Positions 23,492 through 34,642 of a stretch of 64,000 nt of DNA are shown one piece after another. The notes below the pieces were generated by a model. It was not told where the DNA came from. It saw only the letters and a program-made list of their open reading frames with translations, and made no database searches. Positions within the stretch are counted from its first letter, which is position 1. Every line of letters begins with the position of its first letter. Origin of the DNA: Kryptolebias marmoratus (Eukaryota > Chordata > Actinopteri > Cyprinodontiformes > Rivulidae); NCBI RefSeq assembly GCF_001649575.2, contig NC_051446.1, positions 2,662,678 to 2,726,677 of the forward strand. Reading direction: 5' to 3'. Both the position numbers and the translations under genes were made by a program.

Positions 23492-23844
23492 GGGACTCAT
23501 AGAACCATAGTTACATACGTAACTTTCGATTCTCTTGCCCCTCCATTCTACACTCACATTCCTTCTCCCAAGCTGCCTCCAGCACTGCTTCTCTGGCTCC
23601 ATACCTCAAGAAACGCACCAGGATGTGTTGATATCTGTTGCCCCGCTGTCCCGTTCAATGTGCTTGTTCGATTTTGAAGTCTGGGCCCATCTCGATATCC
23701 AGTGCTTCCTTTAAAAACACCTTAACAAACTTATGCATTTCTCGTCCTTTAGCACCTTCTGTTATTCTGACTATGCAGATATTGTTAGGGCGGCCCGCGT
23801 CCTCCAGGTATGTTACTTTCTCACAAAGCTGAGCGATAGCCTTA

Positions 23845-24353
23845 TGCCTCTTTTACACGGTCCCTAATTCACATGGGCCAGTTTGGTCAGTAGCAGAGGA
23901 ACGCCTCCTCGTGTTGCGGGGGGCGGGGCCACGGCGCGCGGGGGGTGCGCTACCGAAACTTAGCGCAAGTTGTATAAACAACAAAAGCACTATGGACGAC
24001 GTTGGCCGCGATTGTTGCGCAGAGTAGGACAGCTGTTATCCGCCAGAGATTTCAGGCTTTACAGCGCCTTCAGCTGGGGGACAGACGGCATAAACGTTGT
24101 AGGGTAAGCTAATGCTGTTGTTTATATTCCTACCGTTCGCGCTTTATGCTTGCATCTGGTCACACCCACGACCAATGAGTGAACAGGAGCTAAGCTTGCG
24201 CCGCCCACGAAGCAGGGCTGGCCCAGCTGGCCCGACTCCGAAGCAGGTACCGAAAAAGCAGGGACCGAGTGTGAAAAAATGCAGATGTGAACGCTCGCAA
24301 AGTGAGCCGAGTAGAGTGGAGCCGGGACCTTTAGGGTCCATGTGAAAGGGGCA
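23845..24353. mobile_element. Harbinger-like MITE with TTA target duplication
   Basis: It is flanked by TTA at 23842-23844 and 24354-24356. The terminal inverted repeats are TGCCTCTTTTACACGGTCCC and, from the other end, TGCCCCTTTCACATGGACCC. The 509-bp interior includes a very GC-rich stretch (23915-23955) and no transposase. The 3-bp TWA duplication points to PIF/Harbinger; the terminal bases do not settle the family. Deleting it restores the L1 ORF1 frame. Confidence 0.75.
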
Positions 24354-24790
24354 TTAGTGGCTACATCCACTGCTCGCTCCCGGTCCTGATCGTTATCCTC
24401 TAAGGCCGAGATGCGATTCTCAGCTTCAGCAACTCAACCTTCAAGTTTCTCCACCACCACTTGCACTATCTATACTCGATTTGATTCCATTTATACTAGA
24501 GGCGATGTTCTGCAGCAGCGTTTTGATGCTAGTTAGCTCAGCTGCAGTGTCTACCTTTTGGATCTAGAGTAGCAACCATGTGCTCCTCTGTGTCCTCCCG
24601 GGTCTGTTGACTCAAAAGTCTTAAACCGTACTGAGTAAGGGTTTTCTGGACTTGTTGCATGCTAATATAAGGTTGTGTTCCCCTATATGCTCATTTTTTT
24701 GTATTTAGGCTCAGTCAATTGATGGAGGGGCCCTGCAACGATCTCCTCACGCAGCCATCTTGGATGCAGGCTCCACTGGAAGTTCCATCT

Positions 24791-25263
24791 TAATTCATCT
24801 TAATAAAAACATTTGTAATAATCATCATGTCACAGATTCTACAAATTAAAATCTCAAAAATTTTGGCCAGTATATGTTAAACTTTTTGTTTCCCTATTCA
24901 TATTCATTTATTTGCCATGTTTTGAAAACTAAATTTTTGAGACTTCAACCTTGGCAAAGTTTCCTAACCTACTCAAAAATCAGCAGTAACTTGTATTATA
25001 TTGAAAAAAGGCAAATGACAAAAGCAAAGTTTTGGGATCAAAGTTATTTTTATTTTGTTGATTTTTTCCCCCATTTTGTTTAGTTATAAATAACTGAGAA
25101 ATGATAGTTTTCATCTAGGAACAAGAGAAAAGGGAAGTTTTGTTAACTAGTATTATCACAACAAAGAAGTATTGCTTTTTATCTTGTTATTATTTTCAAC
25201 AGGTTTTCTGGAAAGGCTTGTGTGGATGTTGACTAAACTCTGATCTCTCCACCCTTCCTGCAG
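24791..25263. other. Intronic sequence upstream of a CADPS exon
   Basis: AT-rich, no element recognised. The last bases form a pyrimidine tract ('tctctccacccttcctgcag') that serves as the acceptor of the exon starting at 25264. Confidence 0.6.
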
Positions 25264-25419
25264 TAACGGCTCAGCCACCTCAGAGGATTTGTTCTGGAAG
25301 TTGGATGCTCTTCAGATGTTCATGCTAGACCTCCACTGGCCAGAGCCAGAGTTTGCCAAGCATCTGGAGCAAAGACTCAAATTAATGGCTAGCGACATGA
25401 TGGAAGCCTGTGTCAAAAG
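25264..25419 (+). CDS. cadps2: CADPS-family secretion activator, exon 1 of 5 visible
   Basis: This is an internal exon of 156 bp with acceptor 'ctgcag' and donor GTCAGC. It encodes [37 protein letters not shown] and [13 protein letters not shown], an unmistakable match to the C-terminal half of calcium-dependent secretion activator. The protein primes dense-core vesicles for Ca2+-triggered exocytosis by acting on SNAREs through its MUN region. The exon starts after one base of a codon finished from the upstream exon and ends in AG of a split Arg codon, which the next visible exon completes. The upstream exons are not found in the first 25 kb of the window. Confidence 0.88.
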
Positions 25420-25789
25420 GTCAGCATGAGACTCCTAATTAGGAAGTTTCTCTTCATGCCTATTATGAATATATAAGGAAACTAAACAGCTATAGCCATA
25501 GCAAATGTGAAGAAACTAATTTATAACCTTGTTTTCTTATTATTATTGTTTAACATTTTGACAAGTGTTTGCCCAAGGTTGGTAATAAAAATTTATATTA
25601 TAACTAAAGTACTTGCATTCCTTGAAGAAATGCATATACCATGGTTATCACAATTTAGACTAAGATCATCTTATTTTGATAAATGACTGATTTGTAGCCA
25701 AACTTTGATCAAACATTAAAAATAACATTTTGTACATTCTCTTTAGATATTCTGAGATCTCATGTTCTAGGTAAATAATGTAAATGACT

Positions 25790-26460
25790 CTCAGCTACTA
25801 CCACATCAGATCTTAGCTCAATATCTGTAAAATTGACTGAGTTACTGGTATTTTTGTGTTTTGCAAGGTTAGCTGGGTATGATAGCCATCATGAATTGGG
25901 TTGACTTGAAAAGTTATTGAATTGTAAATGTACATGCAATGAATACTTTCTGAGAGTTTGATTTAAATCATGAACTAGTTTGCTGACAGAAAGACACACA
26001 AATACACAGACACAGCAAAAATATTATCACTCTGCCTTTAATATTTGTAATCCTTATGGAGATCATGTAATAACTAGAAAAATTCCTGCAGAAATTTTAA
26101 AGTGGCCTGCCACTTGGTGCGTTTACAGTGAATCAGGATGACTCCAAATCCTAATTAGTTGTAGACCTGCATCAATGATTCTTTCTGAGAGTTTCATTAA
26201 AATCTGTTTTTTTGTGGCTGTGAGATGTTTTGCAAAAGTTTCTAGATGTATTAGGGATTATTGACAGCTACTCTTGCACCAAATTCTTGCTTAATATATT
26301 ATAACCAATTTTGTGTTTGCTAAGGTAGCTCTAGTGGCCATCTTGAATCAGAATGACTCCAAATGGTGATCAGTTGCATTTCATGATTACTTTCTGAGAC
26401 TTATTACAGTAAAATACATCATAAGATATTTCGCTAAACGTTGACATAATAATTCAGGAC
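25790..26460 (+). repeat. Dispersed fish repeat, two or more diverged tandem copies
   Basis: Phrases such as 'ttagctcaatatctgtaaaa', 'gccatcatgaattgggttga', 'atactttctgagagttt' and 'actccaaat' recur in the same order at about 25790-26050 and again, more decayed, to 26460. Relatives lie at 28900-29000, 32525-32880 and 55190-55998. It is non-coding and unclassified. Confidence 0.55.
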
Positions 26461-27426
26461 ATGGTATTTATGTTGTCAAACATGATGAAAGATGAAAGGA
26501 AAAAAAGTCAGAAGTTTATCGTAACAGTCAGTGAACATCAAATTATATAAGCTATGTGGCTGCCATTTTGATTTGCAAGCCTTTGCTTGCCTCTGCTATC
26601 TTGACTCCTGATCAGCACCCTAGAGACTTTTGAAACAACCTTAGCCAATCGGAAAGCTAGCTTTTCCTACCTTTTGTAGGGGCCAGAGGGTGGGGCAAGC
26701 TACAGCTTCATGCATGTACGGTATGTCAAAAGGAAAGAAAGAGAAACACTCAAAAAAAGTGTAGTTCTAACAAACGGCCACAACCAGCAAAAACTATGAA
26801 GTATATTAAAAAAAATTCGGGAATTGTGAATGGAAAAACGGATTGGATCTCATTCATTTAAATTTTACATTTCTACAGTGCTTTATGTCAGCGATTTGAC
26901 AAGTTCAAACACTCGTCACATCCAGATCAGAAGGACAAAGCCAGACAAGTTTAATATAGGTCTAAATAGGAGCTAAAATGGTCGCACTCTGATGTGTGGG
27001 GCTACTTGAGACTAACCATAAGTCCTGTAGAAAGACCAGAAACACTGCCTGAAATAAGACAAAAATGCCTTCATTTTGATGTATAATTTGTACATGAATT
27101 GTAAAAGATGTGTTGGCAGGACAAGTTTGTTTACTAACCAGCTGTGTTTTGATCACAGACTTCCACCCTGTAGGTCATGTGACATCTCACTCTGTCAGTT
27201 GTAGAGATGTCACAGGTCTTTGGTTGCATGCCTGACAAGCACGCAGTCAGACTGATCATATTGGACAGACTGATAATGTGTTGGTGTTCACACGAGTAAA
27301 ATGAAGTCCACAGAAATGGCAAAACTATTGAATATTTGTTTTTTTTTAAACTGTTTATTATACATCTATAAACCGTAAAACTATTGTATTAATAAAATAA
27401 TTATGTATATCTGGCAACACTGGCTC

Positions 27427-27640
27427 ATAGGACAGTGTGGCCTACAGTGGCCGACGGGTGCAAACATGCAACAACCCAGCAAAACAAACAGCAAATTGTG
27501 GAACTCCAAATGGTTAAATGCGCCAAAAACACATCAATGATGCAAACACATAAACGAATGCAAAGAAAAAATGCTGCAAAAGAAAAATGCTGCAATAACA
27601 CAAAATAGACAGAAACAAAAGGAAATATGATGCAAAACCC
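27427..27640. repeat. A-rich 'gcaaacacat' repeat
   Basis: A simple, imperfect series of phrases such as 'aaatgctgcaaaagaaaaatg' fragments and 'gcaaacacataaacgaatgc'. Similar A/C-rich repeats are common in fish, but I cannot assign a family. Confidence 0.35.
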
Positions 27641-28079
27641 AAACCCTAGTAAACACCAAAAACACCAGCAAGTAGGAAAACAGATTCCACAAAATGGAAG
27701 TGCACCAGACCACCAGGGGAACTCAAGGCAGACTCAGCAGTGTCATTCTGCCCAGCTCTCACTGCCAGCACTGGCACCGGCATTGTGCACACAACTGTAT
27801 TACATCACAGATTTTTTTCCCTACAAAATTTCTATTGAAAAAATTACCAGCTTTGTTCAAAGTAATATTAAAAAAAACAACAACTTAATGTTAGATGTTA
27901 GATTAATAAATCATGCCTTTATTTGAATGTAACTATCATCCTTTTCTGCTGTTAACAATTAGTAATTAAACATTAAGAGCAGAAGACGTATCGATGACAG
28001 AAGAGCTACATTAAAAAACATTTTTCTTGTTTTATTAAAACTAAATTTCTGAATATCAGTGTTCCAAATACTTCCATAT

Positions 28080-28310
28080 CCACAGGTATAAGAAAAAAAA
28101 CAAGCACCTTGTCATGCAGACTGCGTCTTCAAACATGATGCTACAGGTGCAATAAGTCCAGTCATGAAAATTCCTTGCTACTAAATATTCCAAAGTCAAC
28201 TGTTGGTATTATAACAAAGTGGAAGCGATTGGGAACAACAGCAACTTGGCCACAAAATGAGAAGCCATATAAAATCACAGAATGATCTCAGTGGATGCTG
28301 ATACAGCAGA
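28080..28310 (+). mobile_element. Tc1-like fragment, same family as 4728-5899
   Basis: Shares 'catgcagactgcgtcttcaa', 'ctaaatattccaaagtcaac' and 'ggtattataacaaagtgg' with the 5' third of the other two copies. Only the helix-turn-helix region remains. Confidence 0.7.
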
Positions 28311-28699
28311 TACTTTTAGCAATTAAGTGTATGTATGGCTGTAATACATCACCAGCTGTACCACGTGACTGGCCGTTCAAAACATTGGCTCTTTTGAATG
28401 ACTTTTTAAAAGTAAAAGATTCACATGATCCAGTTCCCTTTAAAGAGTAGGAAACCGCATCTTTAGCCAATTGAGTCTTTCTCATTGGTTTCTATTTGGG
28501 TTTGTTTAGGCATTGTTTTTTCTGTAGATTAAGTTGCCATGGTAACTTAAAATGCCACTAAAAGTAATGGCACACATCTCGTAACCAAGCCATTCATTTT
28601 GATAAATAATTTGTTTGGGTGTATTCTTTTGCATTAAAGTTGACAGAGGAATAAAAAATTGGAAAAGGTAAAAAGGATAGCTAAAATATGAGTTTGGAG

Positions 28700-29315
28700 G
28701 TAAACTAGAAAAATTCCTGAAGAAATTTTATTGGGGTTTGCTACTTGGTGTGTGAATTATTTTCCTTATCTTGATGCAACATGACTCGAGAACAATTTTG
28801 GAGAATTCTCCCAGTTACCACCAAACAAAGCTAAAAATTACCCTAAAGACCCTAACCCTAAAAATATAGGCATTTTTGTGTATTAGTTTTGAAAAATGTC
28901 TTGAATTTGAATTAGCATTTAGCATGTGTTGGGGATTGGTCTCAGGTTGTACCACACCAAATTTTAGCTCAGTATGTCAAACATGAGTATTGCCAACAGC
29001 ACATACCACACTTGTCAGAAAATTGTTGGGTAATCAAGATCCAAAGCACACATTTCTCACACATTTCTTTATACATGTATCAAAAGTTGGAGCACAAACA
29101 AGGTTTTCAAAAAGGGGGTCACCTCTGACCTTGACCATTGACCCTGTGACCTTGAAATCAATAGGTATCATCCTTGACGCATGACTTGTTCATCTGTGCA
29201 ATTTGACATTTCTACATTACACAGTTGCAGAGTTATAGCACTGGGTCACCTAAGGCCTTGACCTTTGACCCCTGTGACCGTCAAATCAGTATGGATCATC
29301 CTTAACCATAGATGA
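28700..29315 (+). repeat. Dispersed fish repeats, including 'tgaccttgacc' units
   Basis: Bases 28706-28755 match 26075-26125 ('aaaaattcctgaagaaattt'). Bases 29112-29180 and 29225-29310 are two copies of a unit containing 'ctgaccttgaccattgaccc' and 'gtatcatcctt'. They run up to the intron just before the next CADPS exon. Confidence 0.45.
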
Positions 29316-29357
29316 ACCATAAACAATAGATAAAGTATTGTCTGTCTTCTCTTGCAG

Positions 29358-29505
29358 AACAAAATCTGCATTTGACTCCAAAATGCAAAAAGCAAGTAAG
29401 CTGACGGACTTCCGTGTGCCGCTGTCTGTCTGCACCATGTTTAACGTACTGATGGATGCCAAGAAGCAGTGCTCCAAACTCTGTGTGCTGGACTGCAATC
29501 AGGAG
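29358..29505 (+). CDS. cadps2: CADPS-family secretion activator, exon 2 of 5 visible
   Basis: Exon of 148 bp with acceptor 'cttctcttgcag' and donor GTAAAC. It begins with the single base that completes the split Arg codon and encodes TKSAFDSKMQKASKLTDFRV and SVCTMFNVLMDAKKQCSKLC, ending in phase 0 after NQE. The KAS and DAKKQ motifs resemble CADPS2 more than CADPS1, which is why I prefer that symbol; paralogue assignment needs an alignment. The intron between this and the previous exon is 3.9 kb. Confidence 0.88.
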
Positions 29506-29922
29506 GTAAACTATCACATCACATGCTTTGTTTCACTTGTGTAAAATTGGAATCACATCCTGTACTTTCAACCTATTTAGTATTATGTTGATAGTAGAAA
29601 ACATGTTGCAACTGTTTAATGCATTACTTTGACTCCACACAAGTCATCCATTTTAAATCTTTTCGATTTACAGATAAATTTTATAACTTTAAATGAAAGG
29701 TAAAATTCTAAGCCAGCTAATATTACTAAAAATTGGCATGTATTCCACAAGTGTATCTATTGGAATCTTCAGAACATTAGAGCCCATTTAAAACAATGCC
29801 CTGTCACTGTGTGTCTGTTTGTCACTCCTCAGGCTTGCACTGTGATCAAAGCAATAATAAATGTTTTTAGGTCTTACCCCATCAGATCATTAAGACAAAA
29901 AGCCTTGCTCATTGGCAGATGG

Positions 29923-30640
29923 CACTAAGCATGGGCCAATAACCAGTTTCAAGGTATACCACGGTATTAAAAAAAATAGTTTCAAAACCAATAAACTTTT
30001 TATGTCATGCGGTTCCTACAGTTTAAATGCTTAAACCCAAGATAACACAGACGAAGCATATATTCTTCTTTCCCCTCTCCATACATTTTATCTGGTGAAT
30101 AATGCTGTCAGTCGTGGCTTCTCAACCAGAGGAGTAACACTTATCTCTCTTTTTAAGTTAACGTTTGGAAAAAGCTACAAGAATAAGCATGTTAGCAGGT
30201 AAAAAAAAGTTATTTACAACCTGCTGTGGCTCCCTACGGAGGCTATTAATCCAGCTAATTAAATAACGTAACATCAGGTTGTCAGGCTCTTGGCATTACT
30301 TTACAAGGAGCAAAAGAGCAGAGAAGAAATAATATAGGTACATGAACTTTAGAAATTTAAATACATTGATTTGATGTTGTGGTTACATTTGACTGCCACT
30401 CCTCAGTAAGGAAAGTAGATTATGGCTGTGCTAAAAGACACTAGTCATTGCTAGATATCACCATTGACTAATTTGCATTATTGGCCAGGTGAAATATTGT
30501 CATGGGAGAGACAAAAAGAAACAGCCTAAATATGTTTAGAACTACAAAGGGACTTTATTCTGTCAATTCTTCTTTTATTTATTATCACAATTCCAAACTT
30601 CCTCCTTTTTCCAGGTTTTGGACCAGCATAAGTGACTCAA
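29923..30640. mobile_element. Possible DNA-transposon remnant
   Basis: The start 'cactaagcatgggccaataa' with 'caaggtataccacggtatt' resembles the terminus of a fish DNA transposon family. No second end or ORF is recognised, so the right limit is arbitrary. Confidence 0.3.
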
Positions 30641-31109
30641 AAGGACTATTAATTTTAAATTAGTTTTTTGAAAGTTGCAAGGCTCTGTAAACAAGCAACT
30701 TTTATACCATTTTTTTGATTTATGTTAGCTTCAAACACTTTTCACATATTTATGTGAAGAACTGCCTAAAGTGTTGATAAACAAGCTTGTCATAGTAAGT
30801 TATGTCCATAATGACCTCTAAAATCTGTTAAAAAGAATATCACTGTTTTAAAACAGCCTTCTGACTAGCACAATGTTTGTAACAGTGACAAACTGTGACT
30901 ATTAGAGCAGGGCCTTTAGCTTGGATAAAATTGTGGGCATAAAAATAAATATTTTAATGTATTTTTTACAGATTTAAAACAAAGCACAATAAAATAAGTT
31001 ATTCAGGCAGCAACTGTATAAGAGCTGCTAGTGTGTGGCACATGGACCGGATAATGTATGTAGCCATGTGGTGAACTCTTGTTCGAGTGAGCGGAGTCCT
31101 GTTTTTCAA

Positions 31110-32515
31110 TAAATCTATAATAGATCTTTGCAACCACAACATCTTCCTAGTACCTGGAAAGATGCTATTGTTGTTCCTGTCTCTAAGTCTAATTGTTCTA
31201 AAACTGCTGGTGATTTTAGACCTGTAGCTTAAACATCAGTTTTAATGGAAATATTTGAAAGATTAATTAGATGTGAGATTTTAAGGCACACTGAGCATCT
31301 TTTAGATCCTATTCAATTTGCATACAGGCTTCCCAGAGGAGTGGATGATGCAACCCTCACTGTGCTAAATCGACTTTTTAAACACTTGAATTTTATTGGG
31401 ACACGTGCCAAGCTTTTATTTGTGGATTTTTCTTCAGTTTTTAATACAATTCAACCACATATTTTAATTAGAAGGCCCCACATATAATTTGACTTGACTA
31501 ATAATTTGCTGGGATGGATTCTTGATGCTTTTTAACAAATAGTACACAGAGTGAGAGTTAAACGCAGCCTCTCAGACTTTAAATTCACTTGTACTGGGTC
31601 GCCTCAGAGCTGTGTGCTATCACCTCTACTTTTTATTCTGTATACAAACATGTGTCAGATAAGATATAACAGCAGATTCATCAAAAATTACGCTGATGAT
31701 TCTGTCGTGGTTTGAGGCAGTGTCCAAAAGGAAATCACCTTGAGGAATCTGGCATATTAATATCGACCGAACCATAATGGCCCACTTTTATCATGCTTTT
31801 ATTATTGAATAGTTTTATCCTTGGTGTCATGGTTTGGTCATACAACTCTGAAAGAAAGTTCTCTTCAGCAGGTGGTGAAATTGTCATCCAGAATGACTGG
31901 AGTGTCCCAACAATCAGTGACATCCCTGTACAGCAGACATGTACAGCAAATAGCCACTTCTGTTTTAAATGATGACTTTCATCCTCTCCATAGGGAGTTT
32001 CAGCTTCTTCGCTCTGGATGAAGATTTTTAGTCCCTAAATGTAGGACCAGACATTTTAAAAACAGCATTGTTCTGGCCGCTGTTACAGAATTGAACAAGC
32101 TGAAATGAGACTGCCACTTTCAATGTTTTTTTATTGGATTTTAATGGATTTAACAGATTAAGTTTAGATTTGTTGGTTTTATACTGGGAGGAGGCCCAGA
32201 GGAAAACCCAGGACACGCTTCTCCCAGGACATGTTTCTCAGCTGGCCTGGGAACCCCTTGGGATTCCTCCGGAGGAGCTGGCCCAAGTGGCTGGGGAGAG
32301 GGAAGTCTGGGTCTCCCTGCTTAGGCTGCTTCCCCCGCGACCCGACCCCGGATAAGCGGAAGAAGATGGAAGGATGGATGGTTTTATGGATTTTGATTTT
32401 AGTTGTGAAGCTTGCAATACTTTGTTGGTGTTATGATGTTTGCATGCCCGTATGAGGGTTTTGAACCACTGCAAAACAAGTCTACCTACAGGTATTAATA
32501 AAGTGACCTTGACCT
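31110..32515 (+). mobile_element. L2/jockey-type LINE, 5'-truncated and decayed
   Basis: Reverse transcriptase is readable in pieces: LLDPIQFAYRLPRGVDDATL and LLFVDFSSVFNTIQPHIL (31245-31487), then GSPQSCVLSPLLFILYTNMC and the catalytic NYADDSVVV (31590-31715). The C-terminal part is at 31821-32021 (PLHREFQLLRSG). The 3' UTR ends 'aataaagtgaccttgacc'. Stops interrupt every block. A short RTE tail has inserted into its 3' UTR. Confidence 0.75.
32183..32379 (+). mobile_element. RTE (Rex3-type) 3' end inserted in the L2 3' UTR
   Basis: The C-terminal ORF reads SQLAWEPLGIPPEELAQVAG and LLRLLPPRPDPG, then the usual 'ggataagcggaagaagatgg' tail. Flanking copies of 'ggttttat' (32175-32182 and 32380-32387) look like the target duplication. 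Confidence 0.8.
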
Positions 32516-32524
32516 CTGGTCTGT

Positions 32525-32880
32525 AAAATTAACTGAATTGTAAACATTTTCTGTCAGGTCAGTTGACTGTGGCAGCCATCTTGTCTAATCTGCTGGTGCT
32601 CAGAATATGTGTTTGGGGTCAGTCTAAACATTTACCACACCAAATTTTAGGTTAATATCTGTAAAACTGACAGAGTTGTAGCCATGTTTGTGTTTTTCAA
32701 GGTCAGTTGGCCGTAGCAACCATCTTGAATAATGAGGACTTCAAAAGTAAATCAGCTGTAGATGAACATACAATAAATACTTCCATTTCATAGGTTTCAT
32801 TAAAATGCTTTCAGTGGTTGATGAGATATTTTCCTAACAGATACGCACACAAACAGATATGGACAAACATTTGACCTGTT
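32525..32880 (+). repeat. Dispersed fish repeat copy
   Basis: Same family as 25790-26460: 'aattttaggttaatatctgt', 'ggccgtagcaaccatcttga', and an ending in 'acgcacacaaacagatatgg'. Confidence 0.5.
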
Positions 32881-33339
32881 GGCTGGCTCTGATGTTTTCA
32901 CACAGCTTCAGACACCCCCAAACTGATTTTTGGGGTATTTTAGAAATCAAAGTAAATTTGTATTTCTTTGCCATCTTTGTTCTGGTTTTCACAATATTTC
33001 TGAGTAAATCTGTTAAAGTAAAACTGAACTAGGAACTTTATCAAATTGTCTTTTCATTTGTAGTGCATTTATCAATTCATAGCTCAAATTTACACCTTCA
33101 AAATGGACTAATGGTTGTTTTTTCAGTTTGCATCTCAGTCTCACTACCACCATAATTCATCACTAAAGTGTATAAGTTTTCAAATAAAACCAGCTGTATT
33201 TTATTTTCGGTCATAGATTCACCCGATTGTGGTGAAATCTGTCGGATGAGCCACTAAAACATGCTTTACTCCAGACACACAGGAAAGAAGCATTCACGTG
33301 CATTTGTGTTCACTTTTACCTCTTAATTATTTTGTATGA

Positions 33340-33655
33340 CCTGCTAAAGGAATGATCCATGTTTTCACCTCTCACCCATTTCCTCCGTCTTGTTCCAGTA
33401 GCCCATTTTTCATCAAGGTGTTCTGGTTCCCCAGCACTTGACGCAGACCTTTTTTGGCCGGGCGACGTCTGAGCCGGCATGTTATGCATATCAATCTCTC
33501 TCATGGTATGGGGTAGACAGTAGCTCAAAGGGTCTTGCCTAGGGACCCAGACTGGATAGCTCAATTTCACTGTTGTATCTTTACCCCAGCCTGGATTCGA
33601 ACCCGCTTGGATAGTCTCTCCTACATGTTGAATGTAGAGTTCCACCTTGTCTCAA
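33340..33655 (-). mobile_element. LINE fragment, N-terminal ORF region
   Basis: The minus-strand ORF contains MPAQTSPGQKRSASSAGEPE and KWATGTRRRKWVRGENM, which I recognise from a non-LTR retrotransposon family frequent in fish. The 5' side (33590-33655) includes 'gggttcgaatcc', which resembles a tRNA B box, but no A box at the right distance was seen. It is probably the same family as the tail at 3-160. Confidence 0.5.
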
Positions 33656-33824
33656 CTGACTGAAGTAGTTTTTTGCTCAGGGAAATTTTGCTGCTTTTGA
33701 ATTTCTTTGAGTTTGGATGTAGCTGTAGTGCTGTGATGAAAGAAAGAAACACGTGCACTGCTTTTCTTCTGAATTTCAAGCAAGCCAGAAACAGCTTTGA
33801 GAGTCTCTTACCACCAAATTCAAA

Positions 33825-34340
33825 CTAAACAAAACATGGGTAGTGTGCCCAATTTGCCTTGTGCAAATCAGCAATCACGTTGGCCCCATTATCTGTGACA
33901 ACAGCTTGAACCTTGTCCTTTATGCCCCATTCTTCCAAAATTCTAGTAAGTTGTGAACTGATGTTGTCAGCTGTGTGTTGATCAGGGAAAGAACATGTTT
34001 CAAGCATGTCTGCATCTCCCAGTGCTCATCTATGATATGGCATGTGACAGTTAAATTGGCCTCTGTGGCTTTTGATGTCCACATGTCAGTTGTCAGTACA
34101 ACATTGTCCACCTCACTCAATGCTTTTCTGACTTTAGAACAGGAGATTTCATAAAGTGTTGGCAGTTTCCCCTCCGTTAAAGATTTTCGACTTGGAATTT
34201 TGTACCTTGGGTCAAGGGTCCTTACAAAATCCCAAAAGCCATCATCTTCCACAGTGGAAAAAGGTTGGAGGTTCTTCACTATCATTCCTGCCAGGCTCCT
34301 TGTGATCTCTGCAGCTCTTTGGGAACTGGCTAAGTAAAAT
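33825..34340 (-). pseudogene. hAT (ZBED-like) transposase fragment
   Basis: The minus-strand ORF 34285-33920 begins MIVKNLQPFSTVEDDGF and includes TLDPRYKIPSR and NVVLTTDMWTSKATEANLTV. The frame then shifts to 34007-33825 with FPDQHTADNISSQLTRILEE and VVTDNGANVIADL. These are the start and middle of a ZBED-type hAT transposase RNase H-like fold, with the TTDMW and VTDNGAN catalytic-region motifs. The C-terminal dimerisation domain is absent and I see no terminal repeats. It is a frameshifted fossil rather than a domesticated gene. Confidence 0.75.
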
Positions 34341-34584
34341 AAAAATATAGAAAGTTTTTAACGTGTATGTAATCATTCAGTATTTCTTCCACAGTTAACA
34401 CTGTGTAACACTGGTAAATTATATTAAATTTATTAATCAAGTCTGAGGCATATTATATTTACTATTTATTTTAGTTTCATTAAATGTATTTATTTTATGT
34501 TATTTATGTTATCAGACTTTATGCCTGTAATACTTGTATGGTTATGTACATGTTTCTTGAAGTTAAATTGATTGATTCATTGTC

Positions 34585-34588
<4 letters not shown>

Positions 34589-34640
<52 letters not shown>
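34589..34640. repeat. (AT)n microsatellite
   Basis: About 52 bp of alternating A/T directly abutting the Tc1-like left end at 34641. Confidence 0.9.

Positions 34641-34642
<2 letters not shown>

Larger units (their letters stand above)
17553..23528 (+). mobile_element. DIRS1-like tyrosine-recombinase retrotransposon
   Basis: The element is 5976 bp and inserted without target duplication, as expected for this class. It has inverted terminal repeats (17571-17731 and 23325-23491) and an internal complementary region (23194-23297) that copies both termini joined head to tail. The coding order is gag-like, reverse transcriptase, RNase H and tyrosine recombinase, all on the plus strand. It is much more GC-rich than the surrounding DNA. 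Frameshifts, an in-frame stop in the reverse transcriptase and a deletion in the recombinase make it inactive, but it is young enough for every domain to be readable. Confidence 0.9.
17354..24660 (-). pseudogene. L1 ORF1 (RNA-binding protein), split by two insertions
   Basis: The start codon is at 24660-24658 (MQQVQKTLTQYG) and the stop is TGA at 17356-17354. The coding pieces are 24660-24357, 23844-23529 and 17552-17354. The middle piece carries the coiled-coil end and start of the RRM (QLCEKVTYLEDAGRPNN). The last pieces give the C-terminal domain (RFLRYGAREAVLEAA, DISQDVIQKRKKFDAVKK, LYPAKLRVV). Across the DIRS site the frame reads GKRISFFQDIS, and across the MITE site VATKAIAQLCEK, so both junctions are clean. 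A TAA in the C-terminal domain breaks the frame independently. The protein would coat the L1 RNA as a trimer. Confidence 0.8.
14205..24790 (-). mobile_element. L1-type LINE carrying two nested insertions
   Basis: The pieces on the minus strand are, in order: 5' UTR (24790-24661), ORF1 in three segments, an inter-ORF region, and ORF2 with endonuclease and reverse transcriptase (16620-14211). Two later elements sit inside ORF1: a Harbinger-like MITE (23845-24353) and a DIRS retrotransposon (17553-23528). Without them the L1 is about 4.1 kb. It is defective: stops and frameshifts occur in both ORFs. Confidence 0.85.
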
